Shown here piece by piece: positions 34,001 to 44,495 of a DNA stretch of 64,000 nucleotides. The stretch spans positions 6,088,501 through 6,152,500 of the forward strand of contig NW_026622919.1 in assembly GCF_023065955.2 (NCBI RefSeq). Reading direction: 5' to 3'. The translations under genes and the position numbers were made by a program. Origin of the DNA: Ursus arctos (lineage: Eukaryota; Chordata; Mammalia; Carnivora; Ursidae). The notes beneath the pieces are model-generated. The model was not told the DNA's origin. It worked only from the letters and a program-made list of their open reading frames with translations, and did no database searches. The stretch's first letter is position 1, and each line of letters begins with the position of its first letter.

Positions 34001-37000
34001 TGGTTTATAATTAAAAGCTGGAAATTAATAAACCAGAAAGACCCCTATGTTTGGAAACGTCTAAATGTACTTTTAAAATAATGTATGGGCCAAAGACAAA
34101 AATAATGGACGTGAGGAAACATTTAGAATGCAACAATAGTTTTGAAGAAATCAAGACTTGGACCGCTCTCAGAGGGGCACTTAGAAGGGAATTTATGCCA
34201 TAAGTGTTTAATTTTTCCTTTCTTTTCTAATGTAAGGAGCTGCGTTTGCAAATGACAACTGTTATTTATTTGGAAACATGGATGAAATGGACATACTCCC
34301 AGAAAAATATTTGTCAAACTGATTTAAGAAGACCAGACCACTCCTGTCCCCAATAACGGAATAGAACCAGTAGTTAGAAAATCTTCCCATAAAATCATGT
34401 CCGTTTTCTCTTTCCAAGCAGTGACAGGACAAGCTAAATTGAGTTTCTCCAGGGAAGGAACACATTGATCAACCTGAGGCAGGAAGCTCTGGAAATGTGC
34501 AAGTGCTGGGTTTCCTTGCTGAACCGAAGCTACAGAGGGTGTTCAGTGGTGCCTGGTTACCGAACATGCCGGAGTCTTCCACCCGTGTCGTTCGGACTTC
34601 CTCCTTGTGGCTAGTCCCTTGTGTTTACTAGTGAGAACGTTGCGTGCCTTACAGATGTATAAACGGGGTTCGCTGGTGACACCGAGACAGGAGGAGACTA
34701 TCATCAGCTTTCCCTGGGTTTCTAAATTAATCAACTTAACTTTTACATGTATATTCTTCCATTTTTAGTTTTGTTGAAAATAAAAATGGAAATGTGTTCT
34801 GAATACATAAATAACAAGATGCGCTTCTAAACTTTTTTGCAAATATATCCAGCTAAGCCCATTAGGCGAGGTCTGTTCGGTCTTTCGCTATCTCCTAAGA
34901 GGGGACGTCAAGCAGGATGTTTCAGCTGCCTTGTGTGTCAGACAACTTTACTACAAATAAATATTAATTTTTTTTATTGAGAATAGTTGGCATACAATAT
35001 TATATTAGTCTCAGGTGTACAACGTACAGTATTCGACAATTCTATATATTATGAAATGCCCACCATGATAAGTATTGTCACCATGTGTCACCATACAAAT
35101 TTATTACAATATTATTGGGTATATTCCCTTTGCTGTACTTTTCAGCCCTGTGATTTATTTATTTTATAACTGGAAATTGGTACCTCTTAATCCCTTTCAC
35201 CTGGTTCACCCATCCCCCCACCCCCCTCCCCTCTGGCCACCACCAGTTTGTTCTCTGTGTTTGTGAGTCTATTTCTGTTTTTTGTTTGTTTGTTTGTTCA
35301 CTTGGTTTGTTTTTTAGATTCCACGTAGAAGTGAAATCATGTAGTGTTTGTTTCTCTCTGACTTATTTCATTTAGCATCATACCCTCTGCCTCCATCCAT
35401 GTTGTGTCAGATGGCAAGGTTTCATTCTTGTTTACGGCTGAGTAATATCCTATTGTAAATATATACTACATCTTCTTTATCTAGTCATCTATCAGTGGAC
35501 ACTTGGGCAGCTTCCATGTCTTGGCTGTTGTAAATAATGCTGCAGTAAACTTAGGGGTGCACAGATCTTTCCAAATTAGTGTTTTTGTTTTCTTCAGGTA
35601 GATATCCAGAGTGGAATTACTGGGTCATACGGTATTTCTATTATTAATTTTTTCAGGACCCCCCCCTACTGTTTTCCACAGTGGCTGCACCAATTTACAT
35701 TGCCACCAGCAGTGCACGAGGGTTCCTTTCTCTCCACATCCTTGTCAACACTTGTCGTTTCTTGTCTGTCTGCTACTAGCCATTCTGACTGGTGTGATCC
35801 AGTGCTGAATTTATACCACGAAGAATCGGTTCCTTTTTCCCATTAGCAGCTTGTGGGGAGGGGTTAGGAGGGTTATCAGGGGTTACCGTTACCACGAATG
35901 GATGAGGGAAATGAAATGAAAGGAGTTTGAAAACATTTATGCCGAGAAATGTTTTGGTATCATCTGAAATGGATGTTTTGCCATTATTCCAAGGGTTTTG
36001 CGGCCTCCAGGAGGTGGATCCAATTTTTCATTAGGCTTTGATGAACCAACAGAACAGCCTGTGAGGAGGAACAAAATGGCGTCTAGCATCTTTGGGACAC
36101 CTGAGGAAAATCCTCCTTCATGGGCCAAGTCGGCAGGTACTGGTTCCATCTGTGATCACCGGTCAAAGGGGCAGACGCAGCATGAATAACTAGAGTTGAT
36201 TTTCTGTGGTGAGCAAAATCCAGCTCATCCATAATGAGATTGACAACAATTCACGCTTGTCAGTGGAGGAAGGACTGGGACCAAGAAGTGGGAACTACTG
36301 AGTCTTGAGGGGTCAGAATGAGGACTGAGGTCAAATTGGGTTATTCGGTCTCTCTGTAGAATTTTTATGCTCTCGGTCAACCCTTCTAACAGTTTGCTCA
36401 TTTTGTAATACGAGACTAACACGAACATCACTCATGGAAGAAGTGTTTTGCTTTAGTTCTTTCTGTCGTGTTCCTCAAGAAAGTATGTTTTAATTCAGGT
36501 GCCAAGTCTAGTGGTGGCAGAGAGGATGCTGAGTCATCTGGACCCCAGAGAAGGAACTCCTCTGAAGCTAACGCTGGAGACTTCTTAGATCTGAAGGTCA
36601 GTATGACAACATGGGGGCGGGGGGAAGGGCTTTGAAGACGATACAGTTTAGAAATTCACTTCTCTCCTATTGTACTAAGAGCTTCAGTTCTGCCACTGGC
36701 ATCTCACATAGAGATAATTAGGAAAGGGACTGAGGCCATACTGGGAATGAAAGATCAATAAAGTTAGAAAAGTGAGGTGACATGATCTGGGTCTGTTCAG
36801 CTGTCTCTTCTACCAGTAGGATTAGTAGAAGGAGAGAGCTTCACTATCGATTTTGGGAACTTCTGGATCACACTTACTTCCTACATAACTCATATATAGT
36901 AGCATTTCTGAGTTCAAAGACTGTTTTCATTGTTGGCAAACATTGCCCAGTTACTTTGAGCTGAGCTCCAAGAGACTGCAGCCTGGGCGTTACCCTCAGT

Positions 37001-39214
37001 TGTCTGCAGAGGAGCACGGTCCCAATGCCCCCAGGGATGTGTCTGGAAGCCTGTAAGCAGGGACCTCAGAGGCATCAGCTGTGCAAGTGTGGAGAGACCT
37101 GTGTGGGGCTCTGGAATTTATAGAGGCCCTTCAACAGCCAGATAAGGAGAAAGGAGAGGGAGAATGGAAGGATAAATTTACCAGTTTCCCATTCTGATAA
37201 AAGATCCTCTGAAATGCTAATTGATATTAGGCTTTGGCGTAAATGTTAATTTTTTTTGGTGTGTTGGGTATTGCTGGCACTGGGGCAACCTGTCATGCAG
37301 CAGTTTTGTTCATCATTGTCTCAAAGTAAGTAAAGGCTATAATGTAATTGCGTTGCAGCCTGACCCTGAACTTGACTGCATCCAAATGAAATTCCACATT
37401 TGGTTTCAAGTAGATAGTAGCCTGTCAGAACTGTGACTGCTTTGTTTGTTACAAAATTAAAATCGGGAGTAAAATTTTAGGGGCACCTGGCTGGCTCAGT
37501 CAGCAGAGCATGTGACTCTTGATCTCAGGGGTCGTGAGTTTGAGCTCCACGTTGGGTTTAGAGATTACTAAAAAAATAAACTTTAAAAAATTAAAAATAA
37601 AACCTGAAGTAAATTTTGAATTTCTTTTCTTTTCCAGGGAGAAGGTGACATTCATGGTGAGTCCTTCTGAAGCCCAAATTTCTGGTTCTATAAATGGTTT
37701 TAGAATAGGTCGGAATTTTTATTGAAATTGTGTCTTGGGGAAAGAGACTGGGGAGTGAAACCTGGCTGTGCCCCAAGTGTCAGCACACATTGGGTGGGGA
37801 GGAAAGAAAAATGAAACTGGGAGGTTAGCAAACATGGCCACGTTGGTATCTGCCACAGTGAGAGCAATGTCAGAAATGCACCAGAAAGGAAAAACGGAGA
37901 GTCTTTCACATATATGTGTACACTAGTCAGGCTGGTGTTGTCTGTTGTTCTTAATGAGAGCGTTTCAGTAATAATGCTCTGGCATTTCCAGCTTGGCCCA
38001 CAGCATTTAATTTACCAAGTTTGTTTGATTTTACGCTGAGGTGCTTATTCAGCAAGACTCTGTGATCTTCAGATGATGATTTAGGGGGCAGATGTAAATT
38101 CCCAGCATCCATGTTACCAATTATATGTGGAAATGAGTTATAATTATTTATTTAATGATATTCAGTCTTTGAAGTGTTCATTGGAACTCCTTAACAAGTG
38201 CCGGAGGGTTACTTCTGCATGTAATGAAAGGCTTACGTGTGTCAGGCAGTAGGAATCAGGTGAAAGTTGACTCAGTGAAATGCAGCCGTCAGAAGGCCGT
38301 CCGGCCCAGAAGGAAGAGGTTGCTTCCTCCGGGCCTCTTCCCACCATTACGTTTTGTGAGGCAGTTGTCCCGTGAAACAGGTTTAAGAACCATATTCCTC
38401 TTCTGCCCTCTCAGACAGTTTCTTTTCTTTCCTTTTTTAAAGATTTTATTTATTTATTTGAGAGAGAGAGAGAGCAAAAGAAAGAGCATGAGTGGGGGGA
38501 GTGGCAGAGGGAGACGGTGAGGGAGAAGCAGGCTCCCCGCTGAGCAAGGAGTCCGACCCAGGGCTCGATCCCGGGACCCTGAGATCATGACCTGAGCCAA
38601 CGGCGGACGCTTCACCGAGTGAGCCCCCCAGGCGCCCCTCAGACAGTGTTTCCTGATGGGCATGGTGGGAGGAGAATCTCCTTTGCGAGCGTTACCTGGG
38701 TTCCTGCTCGGTGTACAAGTCACTTTCTCACTGGACTGAAGATGTATTCATTATTGTTTGTGTCCAGTGTGTTCTGTTTGCAGACTCTTCTGGAGGTAAA
38801 GAAATCTTCAGGGCTTTTCAGTTTCGCTGCTTTTCATAATCTGAAATACTTCCACATCAAACCTTACTTAGCAAGAAGCACCTAATCCTTAAGTCACTAC
38901 TTTGGACAGTGGATATAGTTAGAAATCTGGGGATCCTGGAGAAATATGTGAGAGCCCCTGATGAAGTTTTGAAAAATGTGTCCTTATTCCTGCTAATGAT
39001 AATTCTCCCCCAGTTCAGTTTGTTACAGATTCTTTAGGTGAACAGCACCCTGAGTTGTATAGTATAACAAGTCTTTATTTTAGTTCATTTGTCATGAAAT
39101 GACAAGGGGCCTAACAATTTAAGATCCATCTGGTGGCGTAGAGGTCAACGCCAGTCCTGTTGCCAAGTTTGCTTAAAGTCAAGCTACTCTACTCAGTTTC
39201 TTTCCTTTTCTTTT

Positions 39215-39281
<67 letters not shown>

Positions 39282-42200
39282 CTTTCTCTCTTTCTTTCTC
39301 TTTCTTCTTTCTTTCTTTTTCTTCCTACTCAAAATAAGACAGATTTTGTTTGGATATAAGGAAAGTTGCCCTCCTCTTTTGTGGAATGAAATACAGGAAT
39401 GGCTAAAGGGAGCACGTGGGAAATCTGTAGCAGAGGGAGAAGGTCCACGGGATTTAGGTCAAAGTCTTTCCCACCCTCAGGCAAGTTAGACAGTCTGCTT
39501 CTTGATGTTCTAATTCTTTCATCCTTATAATAAACCACTTTATCATTTATTCTGATATAAGTATCTGTTTATCATTCATTCTGATGTAAGTGTCTGTTCA
39601 GTGTCCTCACTGATGTGCTGAGGAAGAAATACAAGTCAGGAGTATATGAGATAGGTACTATAGTAGAAGTGTTTGTGTTTAAAGTCCCATTTTTCAGTTA
39701 TTAGATTGAACAGACAAAAGCTTTCTCTGTCTGGTCCTGTGTAAGTTTCTCAAGCCTTACTTTCAGTTTCTGTACTTGCCCTCTTATAGACTAAAGGGAT
39801 GGAGTAACAGACTGGCCTCCATTCTTTCTGGCTGGAGTATTTCTGACTAGACAAAGGAGCATTTACATTAAGGCCTGCTGTTGTTTATTCTCCATATGTG
39901 CTTTTTTTTTTTTTCTCTTTTGGCATGTCATCTAGTACTGAAAGACAAAACTGTTCCCTTAATAATGAAAGACAAATATACGATTGGTGGGTGTGAGCTT
40001 GATTTATCTAAAAGTCATTTTATGGAGGCACCTGGGTGGCTCGGTCGTTAAGCGTCTGCCTTCGTCTGCCTTCGGCTCAGGTCATGATCCCAGTGTTCTA
40101 GGATCGAGCCCTGCATCAGGCTCCCTGCTCAGCGGGAAGCCTGCTTCTCCCTCTTCACTCCCCCTGCTTGTGTTCCCTCTCTCTCTCTGTCAAATAAATA
40201 AATAAAATCTTTATTTATTTTTTTTTTAAGATTTTATTTATTTATTTGACAGAGATAGAGACAGCGAGCGAGAGAGGGAACACAAGCAGGGGGAGTGGGA
40301 GAGGAAGAAGCAGGCTCCCAGCAGAGGAGCCTGATGTGGGGCTCGATCCCGTAACGCCGGGATCCCGCCCTGAGCCGAAGGCAGACGCTTAACCGCTGTG
40401 CCACCCAGGCGCCCCAATAAATAAAATCTTAAAAAAAAAAAAAAAAGTAATTTTATGGAGGGGCACCTGGCTGGCTCAATCAGTGAAGCATGCAACTCTT
40501 GATCTCAGGGTTGTGAGTTCAAGCCCCACGTTGGGTGTGGAGATTACTTTAAAAAAAATCTTAATAAAAATAAAAATTACTTTATGGAAATAAATGACCA
40601 TGGTGGAGTTGTAAGGTAATGTGTCCTTTAGAAGTACTCCTGTAACTGCTTGATCCAGACAGACGATGGGAACTGTTAGAGCATGTGTAGTGGTGAGGCA
40701 AAGTCCTAGCAGAAGCAACAGTATTGCTTAAATCGATAGGCTGGCTCAGGTGGAGTTCATGCTCTGTATTCGTCCATCTTGGATTGTTTCAGAATGTCAG
40801 TTTTTGGGTTTTGTTTGTATTTACAGTGAATGGGACATGTTTAAGGGATACTTTTCAGAGGACTTGGGTACTTAATGTTGATGCATTGGATCCTGCTTCT
40901 TGTGCAACAAGAGTGTGGCAACGGGAAACGGGGCGGGGGGGTGACCCTTTCTTGCCACACTGTAGTTTAGAACCACGCATGAGGGCTATCGTTTTGGAAA
41001 GCTTCATACTGATTTTTACTTGTAGTTGAATAGTACAGAACACTGTATGTGTTACGTTACCTCCAAAAATTCATAAAAGGAAATGTCAAAAGTAGCAGTA
41101 GCATATTTCTGAGGTGTTTTGTTTTATTTTGTTTTAAGATTTTATTTGAGAGAGAGAGAGAAAGCATGAGCGGGGGAGGGGGAGAGGGAGAAGCAGGCTC
41201 CCCACTGAGCAGACCTGAGCTGAAGGCAGACACTTAATCCACTGAGCCACTCAGGAGCCCCCATTTCTGAGTTTTTTGTTGAGTTTCTGATCTTAGACCT
41301 TTTCCCCCTTGGACTTCTTGGTATCAAAGTTAGCTGCAGCAAAACTTGATACAAGTGGTTTTAGTAACATGAACTTTTATGGTTAATCTTTGAGGGACTT
41401 AAAGTACATTTTTTCAACATCGGAACTTTTCATTGGTGTCCAGTATGAGTTCATGTGAAGTTCTTACGTGGTATCCCATCATAACTAGTATTTCTCTTTT
41501 ATTGTTTCCAGTGTTTTGGAACTCCTTAATCTAGGGGAGGGAATAAATGTCTTTAAACCTAACGGTAGCTTTTCTTCCAGGTTTTATGAACTAGTATTTG
41601 GTTTCTTACACTAAAGGTGCCTTTGTATGTGTGAGAGACAGACTGAGAGAGAGATTTTATTCTAGAGCAGGTGTTAGAATATGCAACTGAATCGAATTTG
41701 ATAGTTTAACACTGAAATGAGACCGGGCATTTTGCAGTCACTTTTGACTTGGAACAAAGACTTTTTCCGAGTTAGGAAACTGCCTTGTTAAGAATAGATG
41801 TTTGTTGGGAATGTCACAGATTAGTGGATCATCAAGCAATGTCTAGGATGTTGGGTAATAATACACTAATTCTCAAGACTTTGACATGGAAAGTACCAGT
41901 TAATATAAATGGGAATGACTTGATTAATGGAGATATCATAAGCCAGTAGGGGAAAGGTAGATTCATTAATAAATGATGTCAGTACAATGGGTTATCTTTG
42001 TGGTTAGAAAAAGAAATCAAAAGGGGCGCCTGGGTGGCTCAGTCAGGTAAGTGTCCAGCTCTTTTTGTTTGTTTGTTTTGTTAGAGAATGCACACGGGCT
42101 TGTTAGAGAATGCACACGGGCGATTCTAGATCTCAGCTCAGGTCTTAATCTCAGGGTCATGAGTTCAGCTCCGCCCTGGGTGTGGAGCTTACTTGAAAAA

Positions 42201-43598
42201 TCAAGCTCACCTAGTAATCATGGAAACGTAACATGAAACAGGAATAAAACATTTCACCCATCAGTTGGGCAAATTTTAAAGTGAGGTTGCTTATCGAATG
42301 GTGGGTGTGCCAAGGGTGTACGGACAGTGACCTCTGACACAGGTTGGGGGTAGAGCATGGCACAGCCTCTTGGGAGGATAACGGGCAGTGTCTGTTCTTA
42401 CTGAAGGTGGGAGCCTCGTATCCCCGTGGGCACCTGTTCCCGTCTGTCTATATTACAGTTGTGTGTGGAGTGATTGGGTTGTCTAATTTTTTGCTATCAG
42501 TAGAGCAAATACAGTACTATATTATATCAAATATACTGACTTGTGTGATAAAATACTATAAAGCAATTAATTAAGTAGTGTGAATTATGACCATGTGTAT
42601 AAATATGGGTAAATTTCTAAGACTGTAAAAAAAGGAAGTTTATATCATTTATGTCCAATACAACTCCTAATAGGCCCTCTGAGAGTAGGGAGAAGAGACC
42701 CCTGTGGAGGTGGATTGGGGGTTAGGGGCCTACAGCTTATCTGTAATGTTCTTTTATTTTAGAGAAAGAGTGCAGTGGGGAGGGGCAGAGGGAGAGAGAA
42801 TCTTTTTTTTTTTTTTTTTTAAGATTTTATTTATTTATTTGACAGAGATAGAGACAGCCAGCGAGAGAGGGAACACAAGCAGGGGGAGTGTGAGGGAGAG
42901 AGAATCTTAAGCAGACTCCCTCCTGAGCTTAGAGCCCCATGTGAGGCTTGATCTCAGGACGCTGAGATCACAACCTGAGACGAAATCAAGAGTCCGACAC
43001 TTAACCAATTGAGCCACCCAGGTGCCCCACTTATCTGTAATATTCTGATTTAAAAGACTTGAATCTTCGTGACGCCTGGGTGGCTCAGTCATGAGCTCAG
43101 GTCATGATCTTGGGGTCCTGGGATCGAGCATCGGGCTCTGCACCAAGTGGGGAGCCTGCTCGAGGATTCTCTCTCTTCCTCTCCCTCTGCCGCTCCCCTG
43201 CACTCTCTCTCTCAAATAAATAAATAAACCTATAAAAAAAAAAATACTTACATCTTCATGTATGTGTGGTTGGTTTTGGGTTGTGGGGACATGATTGAAT
43301 GACTGTTGCCTTCTTTACCTATGGTTTGTTATCTCCGTGTGTGATGTGCTATCTCTAGGTATGATTTGAACCATCCTCCAAGAAAATCTTAAGACTCTTC
43401 ATTTTACCTGGAAATAGTTGCTAGCCTTAACTTCCTTCTGTTTTCCTAGAAAATGTGGACACAGACTTGCAGGCCAGCCTCGGGCAGAGTGAGGAGAAGC
43501 CCGTGCCTGCTGCGCCTGTGCCCAGCCCAGTGGCTCCGGCCCCGGTGCCATCCCGAAGAAATCCCCCTGGCGGCAAGTCCAGCCTCGTCCTGGGTTAG
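27966..43598 (+). CDS. JPT1: JPT1 (HN1), Jupiter microtubule-associated homolog 1 (five coding exons)
   Basis: The coding sequence joins 27966-28021, 35994-36136, 36499-36596, 37638-37656 and 43450-43598: 465 nt, 154 residues and TAG, the length of the human protein. All introns are GT-AG. The product starts [10 protein letters not shown], contains [20 protein letters not shown] and [13 protein letters not shown], and ends [16 protein letters not shown]. It is a small, hydrophilic, probably disordered protein with no signal peptide or membrane segment. Family knowledge: JPT1 is a microtubule-linked protein high in proliferating and developing cells and tied to GSK3B/beta-catenin and cell-cycle control; its biochemical activity is poorly defined. 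The serine-rich stretch RRNSSEA (about 84-90) looks phosphorylatable. JPT2 is excluded by length and by the HN1-type ends. Confidence 0.97.
28059..28077 (+). repeat. G-run GGGGGGGCGGGGGGG beside the JPT1 exon 1 donor
   Basis: Two long G runs separated by one C, about 40 bases into intron 1, with more G-triplets around them. Confidence 0.85.
30517..30714 (-). mobile_element. CAN-SINE
   Basis: A perfect 17-base target duplication TTATTTCAGGTGTCTTT at 30500-30516 and 30715-30731. Confidence 0.96.
30891..31088 (-). mobile_element. CAN-SINE
   Basis: Poly-T start, GAGAGAGAATCTCAAGCCGA body, and a head truncated at GAGCCATA. Confidence 0.88.
31100..31395. mobile_element. hAT-type DNA transposon remnant
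   Basis: CAGCAAACTATGGCCCACGG and TGTAAATAAAGTTTTATTTG belong to a common non-autonomous mammalian DNA transposon whose family name I do not assign. Confidence 0.7.
31951..32066 (+). mobile_element. CAN-SINE, short form
   Basis: GGGGCTCCTGGCTGGCTCAG to GATTACTTTGAAAAAATC. Confidence 0.92.
32215..32395 (-). mobile_element. MIR
   Basis: AGAGGTTAAGCAGTTTTCCC and AAGGTCACACAGCTAGATAA are the reversed MIR core. Confidence 0.85.
32561..32604 (+). repeat. Perfect tandem duplication, 2 x 22 bp
   Basis: The unit CCCCTACTAAGGGCCAGTTA + GG occurs twice without a mismatch. Confidence 0.97.
32639..32834 (-). mobile_element. CAN-SINE
   Basis: A perfect 17-base target duplication TACAGATCAACATTTTT at 32622-32638 and 32835-32851. 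Confidence 0.96.
32984..33184 (+). mobile_element. CAN-SINE
   Basis: Flanks AGAAAGTTCGTACAAATTT and AGAAAGTTTGTACAAATTT form a 19-base duplication with one difference. Confidence 0.95.
33390..33493 (-). mobile_element. CAN-SINE, short form
   Basis: TTTTTAAGTAATCTCTATAC to GAGCCAAACAGGCGCCCCT. Confidence 0.9.
33501..33701 (-). mobile_element. CAN-SINE
   Basis: Poly-T run, then GATTGATTTAATTTAGAGAG to GAGCTGCCCAGGCGCCCC. Confidence 0.9.
34965..35815 (-). mobile_element. L1 3' portion, antisense to JPT1
   Basis: Reading backwards it gives the ORF2 end and 3' part of L1, for example the reverse of CTATCAGTGGACACTTGGGC and TCTCCACATCCTTGTCAACA. Truncated and full of changes. Confidence 0.88.
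35994..36136 (+). CDS. JPT1: JPT1 coding exon 2
   Basis: The acceptor is TTCCAAG and the donor GTACTG. The exon encodes [18 protein letters not shown] through SWAKSAG, the most conserved part of the protein. Confidence 0.96.
36499..36596 (+). CDS. JPT1: JPT1 coding exon 3
   Basis: Acceptor ATTCAG and donor GTCAGT. It encodes [20 protein letters not shown] followed by [12 protein letters not shown], and ends in phase 0. Confidence 0.95.
36597..37637 (+). other. JPT1: JPT1 intron 3
   Basis: About 1 kb, mostly unique, with one short CAN-SINE close to the 3' splice site of the microexon. Confidence 0.88.
37480..37590 (+). mobile_element. CAN-SINE, short form
   Basis: GGGGCACCTGGCTGGCTCAG to AGAGATTACTAAAAAAATAA, about 50 bases before the JPT1 microexon. 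Confidence 0.93.
37638..37656 (+). CDS. JPT1: JPT1 coding exon 4, a 19-nt microexon
   Basis: Only 19 bases, coding GEGDIH plus one base of the next codon, between TTTCCAG and GTGAGT. It is needed to keep the frame from exon 3 (phase 0) to exon 5. The residues match the human protein, so the tiny exon is well supported. Confidence 0.93.
38423..38637 (-). mobile_element. CAN-SINE
   Basis: Flanks CTCAGACAGTTT and CTCAGACAGTGTTT. Confidence 0.94.
39199..39325 (+). repeat. CTTT microsatellite
   Basis: About 125 bases of TTTC repeat, pure in the middle (about 39215-39280) and broken at both ends. On the minus strand it reads GAAA. Confidence 0.95.
40025..40445 (+). mobile_element. CAN-SINE carrying another SINE in its tail
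   Basis: The body lies at 40025-40211. The tail continues after the inserted copy, at 40416-40445. An 11-base internal duplication CGTCTGCCTTCGTCTGCCTT is visible near 40053. Confidence 0.94.
40212..40415 (-). mobile_element. CAN-SINE inserted in the tail of the previous copy
   Basis: Target duplication AATAAATAAAATCTT at 40197-40211 and 40416-40430; opposite orientation to its host. Confidence 0.96.
40461..40573 (+). mobile_element. CAN-SINE, short form
   Basis: Begins directly after the right flank of the nested pair. Its own right flank, TTACTTTATGGA, is a third copy of the same target. Confidence 0.93.
41121..41261 (-). mobile_element. CAN-SINE, internally shortened
   Basis: GCAGACCTGAGCTGAAGGCA shows that the middle, normally with CCTGGGATCATGA, is deleted. 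Flanks CATATTTCTGAG and CATTTCTGAG. Confidence 0.9.
42022..42203 (+). mobile_element. CAN-SINE with internal insertion
   Basis: Head GGGGCGCCTGGGTGGCTCAG, then about 60 foreign bases (about 42063-42121), then the remaining body to GTGGAGCTTACTTGAAAAA. Confidence 0.88.
42078..42121 (+). repeat. Perfect tandem duplication, 2 x 22 bp, inside a SINE
   Basis: The unit TTGTTAGAGAATGCACACGG + GC occurs twice without a mismatch. Confidence 0.96.
42752..43028 (-). mobile_element. CAN-SINE with a smaller SINE inserted
   Basis: Outer target duplication CAGCTTATCTGTAATGTTCT (42732-42751) and CACTTATCTGTAATATTCT (43029-43047). Confidence 0.93.
42805..42891 (-). mobile_element. Truncated CAN-SINE, 87 bp, nested
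   Basis: Only the tail and last part of the body are present. A perfect 17-base duplication GAGGGAGAGAGAATCTT lies at 42788-42804 and 42892-42908. Confidence 0.93.
43070..43244 (+). mobile_element. CAN-SINE, shortened head
   Basis: GACGCCTGGGTGGCTCAGTC then a gap in the head. Flanks ACTTGAATCTTC and ACTTACATCTTC. Confidence 0.92.
43450..43598 (+). CDS. JPT1: JPT1 coding exon 5 with stop
   Basis: Acceptor TTCCTAG. It encodes [20 protein letters not shown], a proline/alanine/valine-rich stretch, and the conserved end GGKSSLVLG followed by TAG. Confidence 0.95.
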
Positions 43599-44495
43599 CT
43601 CCAATTCTCTCGAACTCTGTCGTTTTGTTTGTTTGTTTTCTCCATGCTTGTGAACTGCACAACTTGAGCCTGACTGTACATCTTTTGGATTTGTTTCATT
43701 AAAAAAGAAGCACTTTATGTACTGCTGTCTTTTTTTTTTTTTTTTTTTTTTTTCAAAGAACAGGTTTCTCTTTATCTGTCCTGATTCCTCTGGGTCTGTA
43801 GGCCATGGCATGAGTGTTTTCTAGTAGTAGATTGGAGGGAAAGTTTTGTGACACTTAGTACAGTGTTTTTAAGAACAATTTGGTTCCAAATGTGTTAGAG
43901 GATCTTTTGTACTGAGGTTTTTAAAACCCTTTTCTTGTCAGCTTTACTTGGGTTTACCAAGCCTTGATTGGACAGACCAGTGAACAGTCCACAGGCGCAC
44001 CGTTCCTTCAGGCCCCCAAACAGGGTTGTCTTTATGCCAAACCTACTTGTTGTTGGCTTACCTTGTCAGTGCCCTTTGCTAAAAGCATCTTCCTGTGCCA
44101 TATGGAACAGTAGAGGCCTGCGCCTCATGCCTTGCTGCCTGCAAAGCAAAAAACTGCCTTTTTAATTTTTGAACCTTAAGAAATAAGCCAGATACTAACT
44201 CGATTAGCTGATGAGCTAAGCCCGCTGCTTTCATGCAGAGGAAGACTTTGATGTATGCTCAAACTGACAAATTCCAAGTGGTAAGCAAGCAAGGGCGGTG
44301 ACCACACAGAAGTGGGTCTTCGTGGTGAACAGACCCCAAGGGGGCAGTGCTCTTCCTAGGTAACTTGAAGCTGTGTGCATGATGCTGGTGCTTGACCATG
44401 AACTGAAGTCTCATCCTTAAAATGTGTGTTGTACTTCACAATCCTGGACTGTTGCTTAAAGTAAACAATGTACAAATTTTGAAACATTGTGTCCT
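43599..44495 (+). other. JPT1: JPT1 3' untranslated region
   Basis: Unique sequence of about 900 bases that resembles the human HN1 3' UTR as I recall it. ATTAAA at 43699-43704 could end a short form. The main end is probably near 44490, after AGTAAA at about 44459, with TGTGTCC-rich sequence downstream. The exact end is uncertain because no AATAAA is present. A poly-T run of about 22 bases near 43732-43753 lies inside it. Confidence 0.65.

Larger units (their letters stand above)
28022..35993 (+). other. JPT1: JPT1 intron 1
   Basis: An 8-kb intron. CpG-island sequence reaches about 28750, unique sequence about 30500, and then come CAN-SINEs, a hAT remnant, a MIR and an antisense L1 tail ending 180 bases before exon 2. 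The stretch 33720-34960 shows nothing I recognise. Confidence 0.9.
37657..43449 (+). other. JPT1: JPT1 intron 4
   Basis: A 5.8-kb intron after the microexon, with several CAN-SINEs, some nested or inverted, and a CTTT microsatellite. The stretches 38650-39190, 39330-40010 and 41270-42010 look unique. Confidence 0.88.

Noticed and set aside
39160..39489. 109-codon phenylalanine/leucine/serine-rich frame
   Set aside because: Mostly the translation of the CTTT microsatellite.
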